64,000 bases of DNA from an uncultured Candidatus Melainabacteria bacterium (GTDB lineage: Bacteria; Cyanobacteriota; Vampirovibrionia; Gastranaerophilales; Gastranaerophilaceae). A model generated the notes under the pieces. That model saw only the letters and a program-made list of their open reading frames with translations. It did no database searches and was not told the DNA's origin. The translations under genes were made by a program, and so were the position numbers. Positions 25,682 through 34,093 of this stretch are shown piece after piece; position 1 is the stretch's first letter, and each line of letters opens with the position of its first letter. The DNA lies in assembly GCA_934692625.1 (NCBI GenBank), contig CAKUUC010000007.1:1-64000 (forward strand), written 5' to 3'.

Positions 25682-26545
25682 ATGACAGTTCAAGATTGGT
25701 TTGAAAAGCGTAAAGAGGCACAAATTCAAAGAAGAGCACTTGAAGCTCGTGTCGAAATTGAGGCAAACCCCGATTTATGGACAAAATGCGTTCACTGTGA
25801 TGCTCAACTTTTGAAAAAAGATATAGAAGATAATTCAATGGTTTGTCCGGTTTGTGACTACCATTTTAGAATAAATGCAAGAACTCGTATTAAACAATTG
25901 TTTGATGAAGGTTCTTTTGAAGAATTATATACGGAAATCAGACCAACAGACCCGTTGGAGTTTGTAGATACCGAATCTTACAAAAACAGAATTGAAGCAG
26001 CGCAAAAGAAAACAAACTTGAACGATGCCGTTATTACCGGTATTGGAGAAATTGAAGGTCACAGAATTGCTACAGCGGTTATGGACTTTGATTTTATGGG
26101 CGGTTCAATGGGTAGTGTAGTTGGAGAAAAAGTTACACGTATAATCGAAAAAGCTATTGAATTGAGATTGCCGGTTTTGGTGGTTTCATCATCCGGTGGT
26201 GCAAGAATGCAAGAAAGTGCGTTGAGTTTGATGCAAATGGCAAAAACATCTTGTGCTTGTGCAAGACTTGACGAAGCAGGATTGTTATATATCAACCTTA
26301 TAACAGACCCTACTTTTGGTGGTGTAACAGCAAGTTTCGGTACTCTTGGCGATATTATTATTGCAGAGCAAGGTGCTCGTGTTGGGTTTGCAGGTCGCAG
26401 AGTTATTGAACAAACAATCAGACAAAAACTTCCGTCAGATTTCCAAACTGCGGAATATTTAATGAAGTATGGACAAGTTGATATAGTTTCTCCTCGTAAA
26501 GAGTTAAGAAGCACATTATCCAACATCTTGGCTATGCACGAATAA
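25682..26545 (+). CDS. accD: Acetyl-CoA carboxylase carboxyltransferase, beta subunit
   Basis: AccD with AccA moves the carboxyl group from biotin to acetyl-CoA, the first step of fatty acid synthesis. The 287-residue protein has the N-terminal zinc finger CVHCDAQL...CPVCDYH (near residues 38-60) and the crotonase-fold stretch DFDFMGGSMGSVVGEKVTR, then SSSGGARMQESALSLMQMAK. It starts the group accD-accA-prmA-kdsB, with 9 bp to accA. AAAGGATAATT precedes the ATG. Confidence 0.97.
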   Translation: MTVQDWFEKRKEAQIQRRALEARVEIEANPDLWTKCVHCDAQLLKKDIEDNSMVCPVCDYHFRINARTRIKQLFDEGSFEELYTEIRPTDPLEFVDTESYKNRIEAAQKKTNLNDAVITGIGEIEGHRIATAVMDFDFMGGSMGSVVGEKVTRIIEKAIELRLPVLVVSSSGGARMQESALSLMQMAKTSCACARLDEAGLLYINLITDPTFGGVTASFGTLGDIIIAEQGARVGFAGRRVIEQTIRQKLPSDFQTAEYLMKYGQVDIVSPRKELRSTLSNILAMHE

Positions 26546-26554
26546 GGAGTAATT

Positions 26555-27508
26555 ATGACTACTGTTTTAGATTTTGAAAAACCTATATTGGAAATTCAGG
26601 AAAAGATTGAGGAATTAAAAAAAATGAGTCAGGAATCCGGCATGGACGTAAATAAAGATATTGAAGTATTAGAACAAGAAGCGGAAGATTTTAAAAAAGA
26701 ATTGTTTTCAAATTTAAATCCGACGCAAAAAATGCAAATTGCACGTCATCCTGAAAGACCTAATTTTATGGATTATGTAAGCAGAATTTGTACAGATTTT
26801 GTTGAACTTCACGGGGATAGAGTCGGAACAGATGACAGAGCGATTGTAGGTGGTTTAGCAAAAATTGATGGTAAACCGGTAATGATAATCGGTACAATGA
26901 AAGGTAAATCCACAAAAGAAAATTTGGAATACAATTTCGGTATGCCACAACCAGAAGGCTATAGAAAAGCGTTAAGACTGTTCAGACACGCTGACAAATT
27001 CAACATTCCGGTTGTTACAATTATTGATACTCCGGGGGCTTATCCAGGAATTAGTGCTGAAGAACATGCTCAAGGTGCTGCAATTGCAACAAACTTAAAA
27101 GAAATGCAAAAATTGGGTGTTCCTGTAATTGCTGTTATATCTGGTGAAGGCTGTTCGGGTGGTGCATTAGGACTTGCCGTTGCAAACAGAGTTTACATGA
27201 TGGAACATGCTTATTATACTGTAATTTCGCCTGAAGGCTGCGCTTCAATTTTATGGCGTGATGCTTCTAAAAATTTGGAAGCGGCTACAGCATTAAAAAT
27301 TACGGCTCCACACTTGTTAAAATTCGGAATTATAGATGGAGCAATTAAAGAACCAGTGCGTGGCGCTCACACAAATTATGATGAAATGGCTTCTGAATTG
27401 AAAGACACAATCAAGCAGGCACTATGCGAATTGGCTGGCATGTCACGAGAAGATTTGCGTAATCAAAGATACGACAAATTCAGAAAAATGGGTGCATACT
27501 TAGAATAG
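26555..27508 (+). CDS. accA: Acetyl-CoA carboxylase carboxyltransferase, alpha subunit
   Basis: The 317-residue protein is the partner of AccD. Typical motifs are the N-terminal coiled part LDFEKPILEIQEKIEELKKM, ARHPERPNFMDYV, ELHGDRVGTDDRAIVGGLA, GMPQPEGYRKALRL, IDTPGAYPGISAEEHAQGAA and SGEGCSGGALGLAVANRVYM. AAGGAG precedes it, within 9 bp of the accD stop. Confidence 0.97.
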   Translation: MTTVLDFEKPILEIQEKIEELKKMSQESGMDVNKDIEVLEQEAEDFKKELFSNLNPTQKMQIARHPERPNFMDYVSRICTDFVELHGDRVGTDDRAIVGGLAKIDGKPVMIIGTMKGKSTKENLEYNFGMPQPEGYRKALRLFRHADKFNIPVVTIIDTPGAYPGISAEEHAQGAAIATNLKEMQKLGVPVIAVISGEGCSGGALGLAVANRVYMMEHAYYTVISPEGCASILWRDASKNLEAATALKITAPHLLKFGIIDGAIKEPVRGAHTNYDEMASELKDTIKQALCELAGMSREDLRNQRYDKFRKMGAYLE

Positions 27509-27541
27509 TTTTCTATTTTGAAAGATTTCAGGAATTAAGCA

Positions 27542-29107
27542 ATGGAAAATAAATATTATGAACTAAGATTACAAATCAATCCTGATATGGAAGATTTGTT
27601 ATCTGAGATATTTTTTGACAACTTTGATTGTGAAGGTATCGTTTTGGCGGAAGAAACCTATAAAGACTTGGAAATGGTATCAACTACCGAGGGTACTTTG
27701 CGAGTATTTTTGCGAAATGATTACGAGGATATTGAGGATTTACGCTACGATATTGAAAATGTTTTGGACTTAACAAGGGAAGAATTTTTATCAAGAGGAT
27801 TAACCGAAGAAGAATTAGGCTCTTGGGAGTTTACTCTTGAAGAAAAAGAAAACGAAGATTGGTCAAAAAAATGGAAAGAAAGCTGGGACGTAACGCACGT
27901 TACCGATAAAATTGCAGTCGTTCCTGATTGGATAGACTATACACCAAAAGACGGCGAAGTTATTATAAAACTTGAACCTGGGTGCGCATTTGGAACCGGC
28001 ACACACCAAACAACACAACTTTGTATGAAAGCCCTTGAAAAATACATGAAGTCTGGTGATAAAGTTGCGGATATCGGAATGGGGTCAGGAATTTTGTCTA
28101 TTTTAGCAAAAAAATTAGGTGCTTCGTTTGTTTATGGTTGTGATAATGACGAAACTGTGATTGATGTTGCGAAAGAAAACGCACGCAAAAATGGTCTAAA
28201 AGTCGCAGAAGTGTTGAAGATGTCGGATAAAAACACCACAAAAGAAGCTTTTCATAAATATAACTCAAATAATATACAACTTGCAAAAAATTTAAGAAAC
28301 AATGCAACAACACCTGAAAAGATTTTATGGAGTTATTTACAGAATAGCAAACTCGAAGGGGTAAAATTCAGACGTCAACAGCCTATTGGTGATTACATTG
28401 TTGACTTTGCTTCCCCTTCTGCAAAAATAATAATAGAACTTGATGGTGGGCAACATAATGAACCTAAAGCATTATCACAAGATAAAATCAGAGATGAATA
28501 TCTTATGCAGCAAGGTTTTACAGTAATTAGAATTTGGAATAACGAAGTTTATAATAATATTGAAGGTGTGGTTAATTATATTCGTAATATTGTAAATGAC
28601 CCCACCCGAAAATCGCAGATTTTCACCCTCCCTCAAGGGGAGGGTATAAATGCAACATCTCCGATAAAGTGTGAAAAAAATACCCACTTTGATATTTCAG
28701 ATGAAGAAAAACTAATTTATACAGATAGTGCAAAATTAGATAATATTTCAATGGATAAAATTACAAATGGACAAAACCCGCCCCTTGAGGGAGGGTCGAA
28801 ATCTTTGATTTCGGGGTGGGGTGAAAAACTTACCGATGACTTTGACTGTTATTTTGAACTGAATACCGCAGACAAGGTTCATGAGCAATTTGATTTCGTT
28901 TGTGCAAATATTTTGCATTTTGTACTGGCTGAAATTATGAACGATTTGAAAAACATAATGAAAATCGGTGCTATAATGTCGCTTAGTGGGATTTTGGACG
29001 AAAAGAAACAAATGGTACTTGACGCTATCGAAAGAGAAAACCTTGAAATAGTAGAAGAAATCAAGCAAGACCAATGGACGTCTTTTGTTGTAAAAAGAAT
29101 TGATTAA
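27542..29107 (+). CDS. prmA: Ribosomal protein L11 methyltransferase interrupted in frame by a DUF559 domain
   Basis: PrmA trimethylates L11 using S-adenosylmethionine. The outer parts make a normal PrmA of about 318 residues: an N-terminal substrate domain, LEPGCAFGTGTHQTTQLCM, motif I KVADIGMGSGILSILAKKLG and GCDNDETVIDVAKENARKNG, then after the break EQFDFVCANILHFVLAEI and SLSGILDEKKQ. Between residues 225 and 427 (28214-28822, 609 bp) lies an unrelated segment with a DUF559, Vsr-like nuclease domain. The frame stays open throughout. The insertion lies after the acidic SAM loop, so the folded core may tolerate it. Whether the enzyme works is unknown. Confidence 0.9.
   Translation: MENKYYELRLQINPDMEDLLSEIFFDNFDCEGIVLAEETYKDLEMVSTTEGTLRVFLRNDYEDIEDLRYDIENVLDLTREEFLSRGLTEEELGSWEFTLEEKENEDWSKKWKESWDVTHVTDKIAVVPDWIDYTPKDGEVIIKLEPGCAFGTGTHQTTQLCMKALEKYMKSGDKVADIGMGSGILSILAKKLGASFVYGCDNDETVIDVAKENARKNGLKVAEVLKMSDKNTTKEAFHKYNSNNIQLAKNLRNNATTPEKILWSYLQNSKLEGVKFRRQQPIGDYIVDFASPSAKIIIELDGGQHNEPKALSQDKIRDEYLMQQGFTVIRIWNNEVYNNIEGVVNYIRNIVNDPTRKSQIFTLPQGEGINATSPIKCEKNTHFDISDEEKLIYTDSAKLDNISMDKITNGQNPPLEGGSKSLISGWGEKLTDDFDCYFELNTADKVHEQFDFVCANILHFVLAEIMNDLKNIMKIGAIMSLSGILDEKKQMVLDAIERENLEIVEEIKQDQWTSFVVKRID
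28214..28822 (+). mobile_element. DUF559-encoding insertion inside prmA
   Basis: The 609-bp (203-codon) segment interrupts prmA without breaking its frame. It encodes NLRNNATTPEKILWSYL, FRRQQPIGDYIVDFASP, IIIELDGGQHNEPKAL and GFTVIRIWNNEVYNNIEGVV, the PD-(D/E)XK-type DUF559 pattern with candidate catalytic Asp/Glu/Asp/His. An internal ATG at 28220 could start it as a free protein. The 3' part holds two 45-bp inverted arms. GTG occurs at both edges, so an exact target duplication cannot be fixed. Confidence 0.7.
28600..28821. repeat. 45-bp inverted arms with nested hairpins
   Basis: Arm 1 (28600-28644) and the reverse complement of arm 2 (28777-28821) agree at about 38 of 45 positions. Both have the shape CCCCACC, a hairpin with the GAAATC-type stem, then CCCTCCCTCAAGGGG. 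In the first nested hairpin the stems are GAAAATC/GATTTTC in one arm and CGAAATC/GATTTCG in the other, so the two arms differ by paired changes that keep the stem. Confidence 0.8.
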
Positions 29108-29130
29108 ATAAAATTATTGAGGAGAAAATA

Positions 29131-29871
29131 ATGTCAAAAACAGCAATAATAATACCTGCAAGATACGGCTCATCAAGATTAGAGGGCAAACCTTTACTTA
29201 AAGTAATGGGAAAATCTGTTATTCAATGGGTTTATGAAAAGGCTCAACAGGCAAAACTTGCAGATATGATTATTGTAGCAACAGACGATGAGCGAATTTT
29301 TAACGAGGTTAAAAGTTTTGGCGGGGAAGTCGAAATGACCTCAACAAACCACAAATGCGGTTCTGACAGAATTATGGAAGTAGTTTCCCGTCACCCTGAA
29401 ATCGGTTTTATTTGCAATTTACAAGGCGATGAACCGCTAATCAAACCAGAAAGCATTGATGCAGTTATCAGAAATGTTAAAGAAGATGAAAATGCAGATA
29501 TATCAACATTAATCAGAGTTTTGACCGATGAAGAGGAAATAAATAATCCGAATTTGGTAAAATGTGTTATAGATAAAAATAACTTTGCCTTGTATTTTTC
29601 ACGCTCAAAAATTCCGTTTGAAAGAAATCCTATAAACGGCAATTTTTACGGACATTTGGGTATTTACGGATATAAGAGAAAAGCATTGGAAACAATGACT
29701 TCACTTACTCAAACTCCGCTTGAAAAAACAGAAAGTTTGGAACAATTAAGAGCTCTTGAAAACGGAATGAGAATTAAGACTTCTGTTGTTGACTTTGTAC
29801 CTGTGGGAATTGATACGAAGGAAGATTTGGAAAAATTCAGACAAATTGTAGAAGCAAAACTTTCGGTTTAA
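29131..29871 (+). CDS. kdsB: 3-deoxy-manno-octulosonate cytidylyltransferase
   Basis: KdsB activates KDO with CTP for lipid A-KDO assembly and so points to a lipopolysaccharide envelope. The 246-residue protein shows IIPARYGSSRLEGKPLLKVM (nucleotide loop), IVATDDERIF, HKCGSDRIMEV, NLQGDEPLIKPE and GHLGIYGYKRKALE. GAGGAG precedes the ATG. It closes the acc-prmA group, 23 bp after prmA. Confidence 0.97.
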   Translation: MSKTAIIIPARYGSSRLEGKPLLKVMGKSVIQWVYEKAQQAKLADMIIVATDDERIFNEVKSFGGEVEMTSTNHKCGSDRIMEVVSRHPEIGFICNLQGDEPLIKPESIDAVIRNVKEDENADISTLIRVLTDEEEINNPNLVKCVIDKNNFALYFSRSKIPFERNPINGNFYGHLGIYGYKRKALETMTSLTQTPLEKTESLEQLRALENGMRIKTSVVDFVPVGIDTKEDLEKFRQIVEAKLSV

Positions 29872-29955
29872 TTAGTATTCTCCTGATTTCGTAAAAAAAT
29901 AAGTACTTACAAACCAACCTATTCTCGTTACAAAACTTCACAAAAAACGCAAAAG

Positions 29956-29984
29956 TTGCTCATTTTCGGGTTTTATACTATAAT
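29956..29984 (+). promoter_or_regulatory. Sigma-70-type promoter of rpsU
   Basis: TTGCTC (29956-29961), 17-bp spacer, TATAAT (29979-29984), 41 bp before rpsU. Confidence 0.75.
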
Positions 29985-30024
29985 AGTCACATACAATTAA
30001 GCTATAAAGGTGGTGAAAATATAA

Positions 30025-30198
30025 ATGGCAGAAGTTAAAGTTGGCGAAAACGAAAGCATTGAAAGCGCTTTAAGACGTTTCAAAAAGAAAGTTCAAAAAG
30101 CAAATATTCTTTCTGAAGTTAAAAAACGTGAAAGATATGAAAAGCCAAGCGTTAAAAGAAAACACAAATCTGAAGCTGCTCGTAAGAGAAAAGTGTAA
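30025..30198 (+). CDS. rpsU: Ribosomal protein S21
   Basis: The 57-residue frame reads MAEVKVGENESIESALRRFK, then KKVQKANILSEVKKRERYEK, and ends in a basic tail RKHKSEAARKRKV. This is S21, which sits near the anti-Shine-Dalgarno end of 16S rRNA. AAAGGTGG precedes the ATG. It has its own promoter and terminator. Confidence 0.96.
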   Translation: MAEVKVGENESIESALRRFKKKVQKANILSEVKKRERYEKPSVKRKHKSEAARKRKV

Positions 30199-30216
30199 GA
30201 TTTTGAAAGATAACCT

Positions 30217-30249
30217 AAAAGAGGAAAGCGTTATGCTTTCCTCTTTTTT
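30217..30249 (+). terminator. Terminator after rpsU
   Basis: AAAAGAGGAAAGC pairs with GCTTTCCTCTTTT, then T2-3. Confidence 0.92.
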
Positions 30250-30252
30250 AAA

Positions 30253-30555
30253 TTAATTATTTTTACCTAAAATACTAAATCCGACTATCGAACTTGTACA
30301 AATATTAAACCATTTATACTCAACAAACGACTCCAAATTACACTCACAATCATCAATTCCGCAGTGGCACAAATCTTCAATCCTTGCGATTTTTACATTT
30401 TTTAGCGAAATCAGACAGTTGTGACATTCTTCGCATTTGTCGTGATAATCGTGAATAGTTCCCAAGATATGCAAACGCTCTGTTAATATCAAAACTCGAT
30501 TAGTTGCATTTTCTTCCATTATATTATTGATTACTTCGCCTAAATTTTTGACCAT
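30253..30555 (-). CDS. Cys-rich hypothetical protein
   Basis: Not recognised. The 100-residue protein has a Cys/His cluster, CEECHNCL near residue 41 and CHCGIDDCEC near residue 63, that could hold one or two metal ions. Around it are short beta-type stretches (NRVLILTERLHILGTIHDY, ISLKNVKIARIED) that recall Sm-like barrels, but this is weak. AAAGGAGG precedes the ATG, a strong ribosome site, which supports a real gene. The upstream neighbour on the same strand is the zinc-ribbon gene. Confidence 0.7.
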   Translation of the reverse strand: MVKNLGEVINNIMEENATNRVLILTERLHILGTIHDYHDKCEECHNCLISLKNVKIARIEDLCHCGIDDCECNLESFVEYKWFNICTSSIVGFSILGKNN

Positions 30556-30630
30556 AAAACCTCCTTTATAACAAAAGAAGTTTAGTTAAAATACAAGTCA
30601 AAATAATCCGCCAAATGGAAATAACTTAGG

Positions 30631-30855
30631 TTAATTTCTGAAAATGTTCCTATCTTTTAATTTATCTTTGGAAACCATATAGCCACAATATTTGCACGCA
30701 AACATTGTATTTGTGCTATCTATCGGCAAAAATACGTGTTCACAATTTTCAGTTTCATCAGTAATATATTTGGTTTCATTTTGCTCGTCAGAATATTCAA
30801 ACCTGCGGTACTTTTTAGATTTGAACGCATTTGCAATCAATTCAAAAATGTACAT
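30631..30855 (-). CDS. Small zinc-ribbon protein
   Basis: The 74-residue protein has CEHVFLPIDSTNTMFACKYCG, a Cys-His...Cys-x2-Cys layout that suggests one zinc site. The N-terminal part is charged and the C-terminus basic. The start overlaps the cdd stop by one base (TAATG), so it is translated with cdd. No function can be assigned. Confidence 0.72.
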   Translation of the reverse strand: MYIFELIANAFKSKKYRRFEYSDEQNETKYITDETENCEHVFLPIDSTNTMFACKYCGYMVSKDKLKDRNIFRN

Positions 30856-31244
30856 TACAATGAAAAACTCGACGGTAACAATTGAGCCAATGTGTAGATT
30901 TTTAAGGCGCCTTCAACCTCTAAAATTATATCAACATCAGCATCATTGTCGCAAAATTCGTGAATAACCTGTCTGCAAGCACCGCAAGGCATACAGTCAT
31001 CTTGGTTTGGTGAATAAATTGCAATCGCTTTAATCTTTCTTTCACCGTTGGCAATTGCAGTACCGATAGCGTTACGCTCAGCACAAATTGTCATTCCGTA
31101 ACTTGAGTTTTCAAAATTACAGCCTTGATAAGCATTGCCACTGTCCATCAAAACACACGCACCAACTGCAAACTTTGAGTATGGCGAATATGAATTAGCC
31201 GAAACTTCTTTTGCCTTTTTCATCAAATCTTCGTAGTTCATCAT
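30855..31244 (-). CDS. cdd: Cytidine deaminase
   Basis: The 129-residue enzyme converts cytidine and deoxycytidine to uridine forms in pyrimidine salvage. It shows SYSPYSKFAVGACVL, GCNFENSSYGMTICAERNA (Cys and catalytic Glu) and the second zinc motif PCGACRQVIHEF. Length fits the small homotetrameric form. GAGGAT is before the ATG. The zinc-ribbon gene is coupled downstream. Confidence 0.96.
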   Translation of the reverse strand: MMNYEDLMKKAKEVSANSYSPYSKFAVGACVLMDSGNAYQGCNFENSSYGMTICAERNAIGTAIANGERKIKAIAIYSPNQDDCMPCGACRQVIHEFCDNDADVDIILEVEGALKIYTLAQLLPSSFSL

Positions 31245-31386
31245 AATATAATCCTCTTTCTTTTATTATAGCGATATTTTCTGATTTTACGCACTTTATT
31301 AAGTTATATTAAGCGAAATTTACTTTTCGACATATTATTAAAGATTTTCTAAAAATAATCCGACAATATAAAAACAAGGACTTACT

Positions 31387-32760
31387 ATGGACGTTGCAAG
31401 AATTAACATGATAACGCCAAAACAAATTGATTGGCGAAAATTAACGGCAAAAGATATTATAAAATACGATGCTCAAGGAATGGAAATCCCGTCCCAATAT
31501 TTGCAGTGGGCAAGAGCATTTCATGTCGATTTAGAAAAAAATGATACCGATGAAACAACTTATGAAATGGCGGTTTCTAAACCTGCAACAAGAACAAAAA
31601 ACGGACTTGCGAAAAATCAACCATCTGCAAATGAAACAGAAATCGTTGATGAATCTGCGCCAAAAGATACAGAGGTTAATTCTCAAAAAACGACAGAAAC
31701 AGACAACGAAGGTGACAAAACAGGTACTGAGGTTAAAAGAACTGACAAAGACCAAACCACAGACAATGTAACAAAAGACGGCGAAACCCAACAAACTGAC
31801 GAAAACGAAGATAATGACACAACGGAAACCAACGAAAAAAATCCAAATGAACCTTTAACCGCTGAACAATTCAAAAAGAAACTTGAAGACGAAGGCAAAA
31901 GTTTGTTCGGTATGGGAAAGGCTTTCAAGGACGAAAGCAACAAAAGAACTGACAGTTCAAAACAAGGCGAATCCACAATTTCAGCACTTGGCGACACCTC
32001 AAACGATGCAATAGCGACATTGGATAGTTATATGAGTAATTTACTTGCCGAAGCAGACAATATCAAATCTAAAATTGAAGCCCAAAAGAACAAAAAAGAT
32101 AGTGCAAATAAATTATCAAAAATTCAACAACTACAAAAACAACTTGAGGCACTTGGCAAAGAAGGGCAAATCACCGCTATTGGGTTTGATACCGAACTTA
32201 GCGAATTTCAACCGATAATTGATGCCGGTATTCCTCTAGGCACCGATGCTCAACAATACGGCGATGAAACCCAACAAATCGGAAGAAAAATAATGGGTTT
32301 CATTGCATACTATAGCTCAGGAAGAAAAATTGAAGCGGCAGGTAAAAATGCAGTTAATGCAGGAAGTTCGGTCTCAAACACTTCTACCAACGTTGGACAA
32401 AGCAACCAATCAAATTTACAAACGGTATATCAAGACGAAAATACAATCACTGCAAAAACGGGAGTTTCCACAAGCGAAGTCACACCAAAAGAGGAGCAAG
32501 GTAAAGAAAACAAAAATAAAGAGGAAAAAACTGCCACCACTCAAAACACTACAGATACTCAAGCTCAAAAAACTGCAACAACCGAAACTCAAGATACAAA
32601 AGCAGAAAAAGAACTTGCTCAAAAAGAAAAAGACAACGAAAATATGTCTGATGATAAGAAAACAGATGTTGAGAAAAAAGAAGAAAAAATCGCAAGCGGT
32701 AATCTTGATGAACTATTAAAACGCAAGCTTCGCCGAGGTGAAGTCGAAGTTAATGCTTAG
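31387..32760 (+). CDS. Low-complexity Thr/Lys/Glu/Gln-rich protein
   Basis: Not recognised. The 457-residue protein has a short conserved-looking head (residues 1-50, ITPKQIDWRKLTAKDIIKYD). A disordered acidic tract rich in Thr, Asp and Glu runs to about residue 150, followed by a helical middle part (about 155-320) with coiled-coil-like SKIQQLQKQLEALGKEG, a second disordered Thr/Gln/Lys tract, and an end ELLKRKLRRGEVEV. There is no signal peptide. ACAAGGA lies before the ATG. It overlaps convergent rpe by 4 bp. Surface, scaffold or effector roles are all possible. Confidence 0.75.
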   Translation: MDVARINMITPKQIDWRKLTAKDIIKYDAQGMEIPSQYLQWARAFHVDLEKNDTDETTYEMAVSKPATRTKNGLAKNQPSANETEIVDESAPKDTEVNSQKTTETDNEGDKTGTEVKRTDKDQTTDNVTKDGETQQTDENEDNDTTETNEKNPNEPLTAEQFKKKLEDEGKSLFGMGKAFKDESNKRTDSSKQGESTISALGDTSNDAIATLDSYMSNLLAEADNIKSKIEAQKNKKDSANKLSKIQQLQKQLEALGKEGQITAIGFDTELSEFQPIIDAGIPLGTDAQQYGDETQQIGRKIMGFIAYYSSGRKIEAAGKNAVNAGSSVSNTSTNVGQSNQSNLQTVYQDENTITAKTGVSTSEVTPKEEQGKENKNKEEKTATTQNTTDTQAQKTATTETQDTKAEKELAQKEKDNENMSDDKKTDVEKKEEKIASGNLDELLKRKLRRGEVEVNA

Positions 32761-33404
32761 TTTTTCAAAGAGTCTATAGCCGATTTTATATCATCTGCGC
32801 CATAAATGTAACTTCCTGCAACAAGTGAAGTCGCACCTTTTTGAGTGCAGATTTTGCCGGTTTGTGCGTTTATTCCGCCGTCAACCTGTATGATTAAATC
32901 ATTTTTTGTGGATTTTTTTATATATTCGATTTTGTCAGCGCAGTCAGACATAAATTTTTGCCCGCCAAATCCAGGTTCAACAGTCATTACCAATACTAAA
33001 TCTACTAACGGTAAAATCTTATCTAAAACTCGTGGTTCTGTTTTGGGTTTTATTGAAATTCCAACTTTCACTCCAAGAGATTTGATTTTATTTATCAATG
33101 GAATTATATTGTCTTGTTTGACCGCTTCATAGTGAAATGTCAAAATGTCTGCGCCCGCTTTTGCAAACTGTTCAACATATTTTTCAGGATTTTCTATCAT
33201 CAAATGAACGTCTAGCGGTAACTTTGTGACAGGTTTTAGCGCCTTGACTACAGGAATTCCGATAGTAATATTTGGTACAAAATGTCCGTCCATAACATCT
33301 ACGTGAATCCAATCTGCACCGCAATCTTCAACTTTTTTGATATTTCTTTCTAAATTTGCAAAATCAGCCGACAAAATTGACGGTGAAACAATAATTTTAC
33401 TCAT
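32757..33404 (-). CDS. rpe: Ribulose-phosphate 3-epimerase
   Basis: The 215-residue TIM-barrel enzyme interconverts ribulose 5-phosphate and xylulose 5-phosphate. Motifs: VSPSILSADFANLE, WIHVDVMDGHFVPNITIG, DVHLMIENPEKYV, MTVEPGFGGQKFM and IQVDGGINAQT. It is the last gene of the minus-strand run pyrH-frr-cdsA-rnc-rpe, 2 bp after rnc. Confidence 0.97.
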   Translation of the reverse strand: MSKIIVSPSILSADFANLERNIKKVEDCGADWIHVDVMDGHFVPNITIGIPVVKALKPVTKLPLDVHLMIENPEKYVEQFAKAGADILTFHYEAVKQDNIIPLINKIKSLGVKVGISIKPKTEPRVLDKILPLVDLVLVMTVEPGFGGQKFMSDCADKIEYIKKSTKNDLIIQVDGGINAQTGKICTQKGATSLVAGSYIYGADDIKSAIDSLKN

Positions 33405-33406
33405 AA

Positions 33407-34093
33407 CTAAACAATTCCTAATTTTTCACATGCAGAATACGCACATTTTTGCTCTGCTTCTTTTTTACTAAAGCCTTTTTCTATAGCCAAAACTTCGTCA
33501 TTATAACTAACTTGAACTTCAAAAATCTTTCTGTGTTCCGGTCCTGATTCTGATAATACGACGTATTTAGGTGTCGTTTTATCAAGGTTTTGGGTATACT
33601 CTTGTAAAATTGCTTTCGCATTGTAATTTGCAAAATTTTCTTCCACATCTTTTATATATGGTATAAAAGTTTGGCGAATATATTCTTCAAGTTCGTTATA
33701 CTTTCCATCTAAATAATAAGCACCTAAAATAGCCTCAAATGCACACGCACAAATGGAATTAAGATTTCTGCAACCTTGTTTTTCTTCGTGCTTTGCCAAA
33801 ATTATCAATTTTTGTAGCCCGTTTGCTTTTGCAATTTGTGCTAACGTGTTGTCAGAAACAATTATACTTCGGATTTTTGACAACTCACCTTCTGTTGCTT
33901 CTGGGTGGGATTTGAATAAAACGTCTGAAATTGTCAGTTTCAAAACTGCATCACCCAAAAACTCAAGTCTTTCATAACACATTGTATGTGGTTGATTTTG
34001 TTCTTTAGTATATGAAGAATGTGTTAATGCGTACTTATAATTCTCTTGAGTTAGTGTTTCTATTCCAAAAATTTCAGCAACCGTTTTAGCCAT
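33407..34093 (-). CDS. rnc: Ribonuclease III
   Basis: RNase III cuts double-stranded RNA in rRNA and mRNA processing. The 228-residue protein has the catalytic signature YERLEFLGDAVLKLTIS and the second acidic site FEAILGAYYLDGKYNELEEY, then a double-stranded-RNA-binding domain (AKAILQEYTQNLDKTTPKYV to the end). Its start overlaps the cdsA stop by one base. Confidence 0.97.
   Translation of the reverse strand: MAKTVAEIFGIETLTQENYKYALTHSSYTKEQNQPHTMCYERLEFLGDAVLKLTISDVLFKSHPEATEGELSKIRSIIVSDNTLAQIAKANGLQKLIILAKHEEKQGCRNLNSICACAFEAILGAYYLDGKYNELEEYIRQTFIPYIKDVEENFANYNAKAILQEYTQNLDKTTPKYVVLSESGPEHRKIFEVQVSYNDEVLAIEKGFSKKEAEQKCAYSACEKLGIV

Noticed and set aside
25470..25838. Minus-strand frame of 122 residues across the matrixin/accD boundary
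   Set aside because: It overlaps the start of accD and the end of the protease gene, and its translation matches nothing; a shadow of real genes.
28214..28822. Intein inside PrmA
   Set aside because: The insert does not begin with Cys or Ser in an intein splice motif and does not end in His-Asn; it shows a DUF559 domain and inverted arms instead.
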